NCBI GenBank assembly: GCA_947456845.1 | Contig: CANGUJ010000047.1 | Span: 1-14,623 of the forward strand | Length of the DNA stretch: 14,623 nt | Reading direction: 5' to 3' | From: Burkholderiales bacterium | GTDB taxonomy: Bacteria; Pseudomonadota; Gammaproteobacteria; Burkholderiales; JAEUOS01 | Part shown: one piece after another, positions 6,338 through 11,269 of the stretch | Layout of the letters: each line of letters starts with the position of its first letter | Numbering within the stretch: position 1 is the first letter of the stretch | Translations under genes and position numbers: made by a program | Notes under the pieces: generated by a model | Database searches by the model: none | What the model was told of the DNA's origin: nothing | Seen by the model: the letters and a program-made list of their open reading frames with translations, nothing else

Positions 6338-7252
6338 ATGACCGACAAGAAGCCGCTGCTGCCGCAGCACAGCCGCTACGACTATCATCCGCTGCCCGGG
6401 CGGCGCGACTACAGCTGGCCGGGAGCGAAGCGGCTCGCCTTCACGCTGACTACCAACATCGAATGGTTCGCCTACGGCGCCGGGCTTGGGCATGACCCGG
6501 CCAAGACCGGCGAGCCGCAGACGCACCGCAACTACGCCTGGCGCGACTACGGCAACCGCATCGGCGTGTGGCGCCTGTTCGAGCTGCTCGACACCCTCGG
6601 GCTGCCGGCCGGCCACAACTGCAACAGCTTGTTGTACGACCACGCGCCGCAGATCATGGACGCGATCCGCAAGCGCGGCGACGAGGTCGTGGCGCACGGC
6701 CGCAGCAATGCGGAGAACCTGCGCGGCCTCTGGCAGCCGGATGAGGAGCGCATCCTGCGCGAGGTCACCGACACCATCGCGCGGCATGAAGGCAGGCCGC
6801 CGGCCGGCTGGATGGGCTCGGGCGCCTACGAAACCGCCAACACGCTGGACCTGTTGAAGGAAATCGGCTACCAGTACGTGATGGACTGGCCGATGGACGA
6901 CCAGCCGGTGTGGCTTGCCACCCGCAACGGGCCGATCCTCTCGGTCCCCTATCCGATCGAGCTCAACGACTCGCAGGTGGTGATCCACCGCAAGCAGGAC
7001 GCCTCCGACTTCTGCGACATGATCGTCGAGCAGTTCGACGAGATGATCGAGCAGTCGGCCGCCCATCCTCTGGTGATGAATGTCTCGATCCACACCTACG
7101 TGTTCGGCCAGCCCTTCCGGCTGCGCATGATCCGCCGGGCGCTCAGGCATTGCCTGGAGCATCCGCACGCGGGCCAGGTATGGTGGGCCAAGCCCTGCGA
7201 CATCGCCGCCCACTGCCTGGCTCTGCCGCCCGGCATCATCCCGGGCTCCTGA
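6338..7252 (+). CDS. Polysaccharide-deacetylase-fold hydrolase (PuuE/allantoinase-like)
   Basis: Predicted cytoplasmic NodB-fold (CE4 superfamily) hydrolase of 304 residues without signal peptide. Features matching the PuuE-like branch are LTTNIEWFAYG (37-47), YGNRIGVWRLFELLD (71-85), GDEVVAHGRSN (114-124), GWMGSGAYETANTLDLL (157-173), WPMDDQP (184-190) and the late histidine segment NVSIHTYVFGQPFRLR (248-263). Relatives hydrolyse cyclic amides such as allantoin or cyclic imides rather than polysaccharide N-acetyl groups. The CE4 TFDD motif is replaced by the N-x-E arrangement and there is a single histidine in the AHG motif, arguing against a classical chitin-type deacetylase. The ATG is 1 nt after the Bug receptor stop, strongly suggesting a joint pathway: a cyclic amide or imide ligand is a fair guess but unproven. 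Confidence -1.
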   Translation: MTDKKPLLPQHSRYDYHPLPGRRDYSWPGAKRLAFTLTTNIEWFAYGAGLGHDPAKTGEPQTHRNYAWRDYGNRIGVWRLFELLDTLGLPAGHNCNSLLYDHAPQIMDAIRKRGDEVVAHGRSNAENLRGLWQPDEERILREVTDTIARHEGRPPAGWMGSGAYETANTLDLLKEIGYQYVMDWPMDDQPVWLATRNGPILSVPYPIELNDSQVVIHRKQDASDFCDMIVEQFDEMIEQSAAHPLVMNVSIHTYVFGQPFRLRMIRRALRHCLEHPHAGQVWWAKPCDIAAHCLALPPGIIPGS

Positions 7253-7288
7253 GGGTTCTCCCCCACGGGAAATCGGCGCGTCAGTCCC

Positions 7289-7294
7289 TATACT
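7289..7294 (+). promoter_or_regulatory. Possible -10 element ahead of the DUF2062 gene
   Basis: TATACT matches the -10 consensus at 5 of 6 positions and lies about 30 nt upstream of the ATG at 7325. No convincing -35 is present at 16-18 nt spacing, so this is a weak candidate. If real, it would separate this gene from the preceding catabolic operon. Confidence -1.
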
Positions 7295-7324
7295 CGCGCT
7301 CGTCCGAACGACGTGAGGTCGCCC

Positions 7325-7870
7325 ATGCCCCGCCGCTGGCTCAAGCGCGTGTTGCCCGATGTGGAAAAGTACCGCGACACCGCGGTGGCGCGGTTTCTCG
7401 GGCCGCGCTTCTTTCACCCCGCGGTCTGGCACCTGAGCCGCCACAGCGTGGCGGGCGGCTTCGCCATCGGCCTGTTTTGCGGGCTGATCCCGGGGCCCCT
7501 GCAGATGCTGGGCGGCGCGCTCGGCGCCGTCTGGTTCAAGCGCAACCTGCCGGTGGCGCTGGTGACCACGCTCTACACCAACCCGCTCACCATCATTCCG
7601 CTGTACCTGCTGGCCTACCAGGTGGGCGCCTTCGTGATGGGGCCCTCCGCGGACGCGGCGAGCCCGCCCTCGCTCGGCGGCCTGGCGCCCGGCCAATGGG
7701 CCGAGGCGCTCGGCGCCTGGTCCCTTTCGCTCGGCAAGCCCCTGCTGGTCGGGGTACCGCTGCTGGCCGCGCTCTTGGCCACAGCCGGCTATCTGGTCGT
7801 GCATGTCGGCTGGGGACTGTATCTGCGCTGCGCCTGGATGCAGCGCAAGCGCCAGCGCCGCCGCGGCTGA
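7325..7870 (+). CDS. DUF2062-domain small membrane protein
   Basis: Predicted inner-membrane protein of 181 residues with the DUF2062 pattern: a basic N-terminus (PRRWLKRVLPDVEKYRD), then HSVAGGFAIGLFCGLIPGPLQM, ALVTTLYTNPLTIIPLYLLAY and a final hydrophobic segment before a strongly basic tail (RKRQRRRG). About three to four membrane segments are visible. DUF2062 proteins are widespread in Proteobacteria and their function is not established. The ATG at 7325 is preferred because GAGG lies 6 nt upstream; a GTG at 7313 would add four residues. It is 72 nt from the preceding gene and 45 nt from the next. No functional link to either neighbour can be read from the sequence. Confidence -1.
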   Translation: MPRRWLKRVLPDVEKYRDTAVARFLGPRFFHPAVWHLSRHSVAGGFAIGLFCGLIPGPLQMLGGALGAVWFKRNLPVALVTTLYTNPLTIIPLYLLAYQVGAFVMGPSADAASPPSLGGLAPGQWAEALGAWSLSLGKPLLVGVPLLAALLATAGYLVVHVGWGLYLRCAWMQRKRQRRRG

Positions 7871-7915
7871 GCGGGGCCGACGAACGCCGATGACGCGAAC
7901 GAAGCGAGGAAACAC

Positions 7916-8959
7916 ATGAAAAAGGCCGTGGTGGTGGGCGCGCTGGGCGTGATGGGGCGCTATATCGTCGACAAGCTGGCGGCCCGGCCGGATTGGGAGG
8001 TCATCGGCCTGTCGCGCCGCAAGGGGGAGGACCGCGAACGGGTGCGCTACGTGCCGGTGGACGTGCTCAAGCCGTGGGCGCCGGATTTCGGCGATGCCAC
8101 CCATGTCTTCTATGCCGCCTTCCAGGCCTCCGCCGGCAAGGCGGCCGACTACGCGTCCAACATCGCGCCCAATCGCGACATGCTGGTCAACGCCGTGTCC
8201 GCCATCGAACGCGTCTCGCCCAACCTCGAGCGGGTGGTGCTGATTACCGGCACCAAGTACTACGGCACGCATCTGGGCCCCTACAAGACCCCGGCGCGCG
8301 AGTCCGACCCGCGCCACGCCGGCGCCAACTACTACTTCGACCAGATCGACTGGCTCACCGAGTTCCAGAAAGGCAAGCGCTGGACCTGGACTGACCTGCG
8401 CCCGCAAACCCTGTGCGGATTTGCCCCCGGCACGGCCATGAGCATCCTGCCGGTGATCGCCGTCTACGCGGCCATCATGAAGGAGCTCGGCCGCCCGATG
8501 GCCTGGCCCGGCAAGCCCGGCACCGGGCGCACCATCTACCAGGTGACCGACTCCGGCCACTTCGCCAGTGCTGCCCTGTGGGCCGCCACCGATGCGCGCT
8601 GCGCCAACCAGGCCTACAACATCACCAACGGCGACTACTTCCGCTGGCTCGACATCTGGCCGCGCCTGGCCGCGGTGTTCGGCATGGAGGCGGGCGAGCC
8701 GTCGCCGCTGAACCTCACCGAATTCATGGCCGACAAGGCGCCGCTGTGGGACGCGATCGTCAGCAAGCATGGCCTGAAGCCTTACCGCTTCGACGAAGTC
8801 GTCGCCTGGCCGTTCGGCGACTACGTGTTCAACACCACCTGGGACGTGATGTCCAACCTCACCAAATCACGCCAGCACGGCTTTCATGACGTGGTCGACA
8901 GCGAGGAGATGTTCGTCGACCTGCTCACGCGCTTCCGGGAAGCGCGCATCGTGCCGTGA
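7916..8959 (+). CDS. NAD(P)-dependent SDR-type reductase, PRISE-like
   Basis: Extended short-chain dehydrogenase/reductase of 347 residues resembling the PRISE group (progesterone 5-beta-reductase/iridoid synthase-like enone reductases). The N-terminal dinucleotide fingerprint is GALGVMG (residues 8-14). The PRISE-type active-site strings are TGTKYYGTHLGPYKTPARE (111-129), with K114 the probable catalytic lysine, and ANYYFDQIDW (137-146), with Y140 the aligned catalytic tyrosine. A C-terminal substrate-domain block runs AYNITNGDYFRWLDIWPRLA. The start has GCGAGGAAA just upstream. In plants such enzymes reduce activated C=C bonds; bacterial members are usually annotated simply as NAD-dependent epimerase/dehydratase, and the natural substrate here is unknown. 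The last 241 bp are repeated 1170 bp downstream as a truncated remnant. Confidence -1.
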   Translation: MKKAVVVGALGVMGRYIVDKLAARPDWEVIGLSRRKGEDRERVRYVPVDVLKPWAPDFGDATHVFYAAFQASAGKAADYASNIAPNRDMLVNAVSAIERVSPNLERVVLITGTKYYGTHLGPYKTPARESDPRHAGANYYFDQIDWLTEFQKGKRWTWTDLRPQTLCGFAPGTAMSILPVIAVYAAIMKELGRPMAWPGKPGTGRTIYQVTDSGHFASAALWAATDARCANQAYNITNGDYFRWLDIWPRLAAVFGMEAGEPSPLNLTEFMADKAPLWDAIVSKHGLKPYRFDEVVAWPFGDYVFNTTWDVMSNLTKSRQHGFHDVVDSEEMFVDLLTRFREARIVP

Positions 8960-9063
8960 ATGCGCCGGCCAACGCCTTCATGCAAGTGCCGAGATTACGC
9001 TTCCCTGAACGGATTCTCGATGCGCACGCCGGCGATGGCGGCGCCGTGTTGCATGTCTTCGGT
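8719..9063. repeat. Direct repeat copy A (reductase 3' end plus vapC 3' end)
   Basis: 345-bp segment covering the last 241 bp of the reductase, the 44-nt region after its stop and the last part of the convergent toxin gene. It aligns without gaps to 9889-10233. By hand count, identity is 230/241 in the reductase part, 26/44 between the stop and the start of toxin similarity, and 51/60 in the toxin part. Confidence -1.
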
Positions 9064-9408
9064 GAGTAATCGCTGGCAGCCGCTCGTTGCAGCCGCCTGT
9101 ACGATCAGTGCGTCGTAGAACGATAGGCCGTGCAGCACATGCAGATCGAGCGCTCCCGCGATCAGGTCGGGTGAGGTCGGCACGATTTCAAAGCGCCGGT
9201 AGAAGTTCAGGCGCTCGCGCACCAGCGCGTGCGGGAGACGCAACTTGCGCAAGGCGACGTTGACGTATTCCTGCATTATTTGGGTGGAAAGTACGGCAGT
9301 GCCGGCCGCACGCGAGGCTGTGATCAGATCGATGGCGCGTCGCTGTCTGGCGGCATGGTCAGCGGCATCCGCGTAGACCAGGATGTTGGTATCGAGCAGG
9401 CTACGCAC
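8995..9408 (-). CDS. vapC: VapC-like PIN-domain toxin
   Basis: Predicted type II toxin ribonuclease of 137 residues. The PIN-domain acidic residues are in place: D6 (SLLDTNILVY), E47 (STQIMQEYVN), D99 (LSFYDALIV) and D118 (LLTEDMQ), forming the metal site used to cut RNA, in many VapCs tRNA or rRNA. The start is GTG at 9408 (reading leftward), overlapping the end of the antitoxin gene by 8 nt, the usual coupled layout. The gene is convergent with the reductase, with 35 nt between their stops and no clear terminator. All four catalytic acids are present, so it looks functional. A fragment of a second copy of its 3' end lies at 10174-10233. Confidence -1.
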   Translation of the reverse strand: MRSLLDTNILVYADAADHAARQRRAIDLITASRAAGTAVLSTQIMQEYVNVALRKLRLPHALVRERLNFYRRFEIVPTSPDLIAGALDLHVLHGLSFYDALIVQAAATSGCQRLLTEDMQHGAAIAGVRIENPFREA

Positions 9409-9628
9409 GGCGATTGGCTTCCTCGCGGTCGAATGTCCAGCCGTCCAGCCGCCCCGGTGTATTGAGTGCGGACTGCTCGAAGGCCTGCAATTCCGATTCC
9501 GTTTGCGCGCTGCCGGCCAATTGCTCCAGATAGTCGCGCACGGCCTGGTTCAGGCTTTTGCCCATGGCCAAAGCGGCCTTTCTGGCTTGTTCGGCGATGC
9601 GCTCATCAACGGATAATGTGATGTTCAT
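9401..9628 (-). CDS. Antitoxin of the PIN toxin, ribbon-helix-helix-like
   Basis: 75-residue protein immediately upstream of and overlapping the VapC-like gene. The N-terminus NITLSVDERIAEQARKAALA then GKSLNQAVRDYLEQLAG reads as a beta-strand plus two helices, typical of an RHH DNA-binding domain. The acidic C-terminal part (SELQAFEQSALNTPGRLDGW) is the expected toxin-neutralising tail. Type II antitoxins of this kind bind the toxin and repress their own promoter. The ATG at 9628 follows an AT-richer promoter-like stretch. The identification rests on position, size and fold pattern; I did not assign a precise antitoxin family. Confidence -1.
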   Translation of the reverse strand: MNITLSVDERIAEQARKAALAMGKSLNQAVRDYLEQLAGSAQTESELQAFEQSALNTPGRLDGWTFDREEANRRA

Positions 9629-9647
9629 AATCGATTCCGCAGTTTAA

Positions 9648-9675
9648 GTGCGCACACATTATGCGTGAATTACGC
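9648..9675. promoter_or_regulatory. Candidate promoter/operator of the toxin-antitoxin operon
   Basis: 20-47 bp upstream of the antitoxin ATG are the 8-bp palindrome GTGCGCAC (9648-9655), a minus-strand CATAAT (-10-like, complement of 9658-9663) and the short inverted repeat GCGT-GAATT-ACGC (9663-9675). This suits an autoregulated toxin-antitoxin promoter. No good -35 is seen, so confidence is limited. Confidence -1.
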
Positions 9676-9888
9676 TTTGCTTGCTCGAAGAAGATGGGAG
9701 CGCGCGGGGGATTGGCCTGCGCAGACTTGTGCGGCGACCGCCCGCCCCTTGCCACAGGTGCGCTCAACTATTCCCATCATGTGCTCAGTGGCATTGCAGG
9801 GCGGGTATCGCGGTGGGTTTTGAGCACTTGAGCAGGTTGGCAAACATTCAATACGGGCTTGCGGATCCGGGGCGAAGAAGAACGCCAT
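9676..9888. other. Unassigned stretch between the toxin-antitoxin promoter and the second repeat copy
   Basis: About 210 bp with no convincing gene in any frame. It contains one perfect 7-bp inverted pair, GTGCTCA (9781-9787) and TGAGCAC (9821-9827), 33 bp apart. Given the truncated repeat that begins right after it, this may be leftover sequence from a rearrangement, but I recognise no known element in it. Confidence -1.
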
Positions 9889-10129
9889 CGAATTCATGGC
9901 CGACAAGGCACCGCTGTGGGATGCGCTGGTTAGCAAGCATGACCTGAAGCCTTGCCGCTTCGACGAAGTCGTCGCCTGGCCCTTCGGCGACTACGTGTTC
10001 AACACCACCTGGGATGTGATGTCCAACCTGACCAAATCACGCCAGCACGGCTTTCATGACGTGGTCGACAGCGAGGAGATGTTCGTCGATCTGCTCACGC
10101 GCTTCCGGGAAGCGCGCATCGTGCCGTGA
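9889..10129 (+). pseudogene. Truncated PRISE-like reductase remnant (C-terminal 79 residues)
   Basis: In-frame C-terminal part of a reductase nearly identical to the end of the gene at 7916-8959. From its first methionine (9896), 74 of 77 residues match; the changes are I to L, G to D and Y to C. Of 11 nucleotide differences, seven are synonymous. The cofactor-binding domain and the active-site lysine and tyrosine are missing, so it cannot be an enzyme of this family. A purine-rich stretch (GAAGAAGAA) precedes the ATG, so expression of a short peptide cannot be excluded, but a gene fragment is by far the likelier reading. Confidence -1.
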
Positions 10130-10173
10130 ATCCGCAGGCCAGCGCCGTGACGCACGCGGCGGGGCCAGCCAAT

Positions 10174-10233
10174 CCGGAATGGCTTTTCAATGCGTGCGCC
10201 GGCGAAGGCGGAGCCGTGTTGCATGTCTTCGGT
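10174..10233 (-). pseudogene. VapC C-terminal remnant
   Basis: Read leftward this encodes TEDMQHGSAFAGARIEKPFR, matching TEDMQHGAAIAGVRIENPFR at the end of the intact toxin gene. 51 of 60 bases are identical, and similarity stops just before the intact gene's final residues. The rest of the toxin and any antitoxin are absent, so this is a dead fragment of a second toxin locus. Confidence -1.
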
Positions 10234-10292
10234 TGATAGCATCCGCCATTTCCCGGGCGGCCCTCCGAATCCTGAATCGGGAAGCCTTTGCC

Positions 10293-11030
10293 TCAATAAT
10301 CGCCCCATCGTGCATGAATCGCCGCCAGCGCGGCGAGCGCCGCGGTTTCGGTACGCATGACGCGCGGTCCGAGCAGAACGGGTTGGAACCCGACGGATTG
10401 CGCCAAACGTTCTTCAGTGTCCGAAAGGCCGGCTTCCGGGCCGATCAGCAAGGTCACTGGCGTTCCAATCGCCGGAGGCGGCAGGCTGGAAAACCGCGTT
10501 GCATGCACAGGCGAGAGCATGAGTTTCAGTCCTTCCTTGTCCCGCATGCCGGCCAGCCAGTGATCGATCGGGCTCACGGGCGCGATGTCGGGAATGCGGT
10601 TGCGGCCGCATTGCTCGCAGGCGGCTTGCGCGATGGCGCGCCAGTGTTCCAGGCGCTTGGCGGCGCGTTCGGGGGGGAGGCGCAGCACCGAACGCGACGC
10701 CGCCAGCGGCACGATCGCGCTGGCACCAAGTTCGACCGCCTTTTCCACCACCCAGTCCATCTTGTCGCCGCCGGCCAGGCTTTGCGCGATGGTCACCGGG
10801 TAGGTCGCTTCGGCCTCGCGCTGGCGGAATTCCAGCACCTCGACTTCCACCCCGCGCCTGGTCACGGCGGCCAGGCGCGCGCGGTATTCGCCGCCCAGGC
10901 CGTTCAAGAGCGTTACTTCGTCGCCGCAGGCCAAGCGCAGCACGTCGCGCGCGTGGTGGGCGGCTTTGTCAGGCAGCATCAGCACGTGCCCGAGGTCGAT
11001 GTTCCCGGGGCAATACAGGCGCGGGATCAT
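10293..11030 (-). CDS. rsmE: 16S rRNA (uracil-1498-N3)-methyltransferase RsmE
   Basis: SPOUT-class RNA methyltransferase of 245 residues that adds a methyl group to N3 of U1498 in the 30S decoding region, using S-adenosylmethionine. Family features run in order: an N-terminal PUA-like domain with HHARDVLR (25-32), then SLAGGDKMDWVVEKAVELGA (84-103), EQCGRNRIP (139-147), IGPEAGLSDTEE (196-207) and the cofactor-knot motif LGPRVMRTETA (220-230). The length is normal for RsmE and no key segment is missing. The ATG at 11030 (leftward) begins the conserved N-terminus MIPRLYCPG; its ribosome site is weak. It is divergent from transketolase with a 239-bp gap. Beyond its stop lie the remnants of the duplicated toxin/reductase locus, with no recognisable intrinsic terminator. 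Confidence -1.
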   Translation of the reverse strand: MIPRLYCPGNIDLGHVLMLPDKAAHHARDVLRLACGDEVTLLNGLGGEYRARLAAVTRRGVEVEVLEFRQREAEATYPVTIAQSLAGGDKMDWVVEKAVELGASAIVPLAASRSVLRLPPERAAKRLEHWRAIAQAACEQCGRNRIPDIAPVSPIDHWLAGMRDKEGLKLMLSPVHATRFSSLPPPAIGTPVTLLIGPEAGLSDTEERLAQSVGFQPVLLGPRVMRTETAALAALAAIHARWGDY

Positions 11031-11155
11031 GATGCCGCGCCGCGCAGCGGGGTCTGCATGGGGCCGAGGCTCCGGGTCGATGGGCAGAGGGTTTCAGGGG
11101 AGGGCGCCGGATTTTGCGTCGCGTCATGCGCGGCGGGTGCTTTACCCTGACAGCG

Positions 11156-11165
11156 TATAATTATA
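11156..11165. promoter_or_regulatory. Palindromic TATAATTATA, candidate shared -10 for rsmE and transketolase
   Basis: Perfect 10-bp palindrome giving a consensus TATAAT on the plus strand (11156-11161, toward transketolase) and on the minus strand (complement of 11160-11165, toward rsmE). It is conspicuous in an otherwise GC-rich intergenic region. Neither direction has a good -35 at normal spacing, so activity would depend on the -10 or on an activator. Confidence -1.
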
Positions 11166-11269
11166 GGTTCTCCGCCTGCACTTTCTTCGCCGGCCGTCAT
11201 GCGTCGCGGGGGAATCGCAGGGCTTCAATGTCGCCCCGTCCGCCCCGCCATTCCCGAAACCCTCCGCCC

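Larger units (their letters stand above)
9889..10233. repeat. Direct repeat copy B (truncated)
   Basis: Second copy of 8719-9063 at a constant offset of 1170 bp, in the same orientation and with no net insertions or deletions. Similarity begins abruptly at CGAATTCATGG (9889) and ends after the conserved GCATGTCTTCGGT (10233). It carries a reductase C-terminal fragment and a VapC C-terminal fragment, both without their 5' parts. Confidence -1.

Noticed and set aside
6308..8770. 820-codon open frame on the minus strand
   Set aside because: It lies antisense to three well-supported genes and its protein is rich in His, Arg, Gly and Ala with no recognisable domain, the usual antisense shadow in GC-rich coding DNA.
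9781..9827. GTGCTCA/TGAGCAC pair considered as terminal inverted repeats of a miniature mobile element
   Set aside because: Arms are only 7 bp, no target-site duplication is visible and the enclosed 33 bp is too short to be a convincing element.
9896..10129. 77-codon open frame considered as a real small gene
   Set aside because: It is a near copy of the C-terminus of the reductase at 7916-8959 without cofactor or active-site regions, so it is better described as a fragment.
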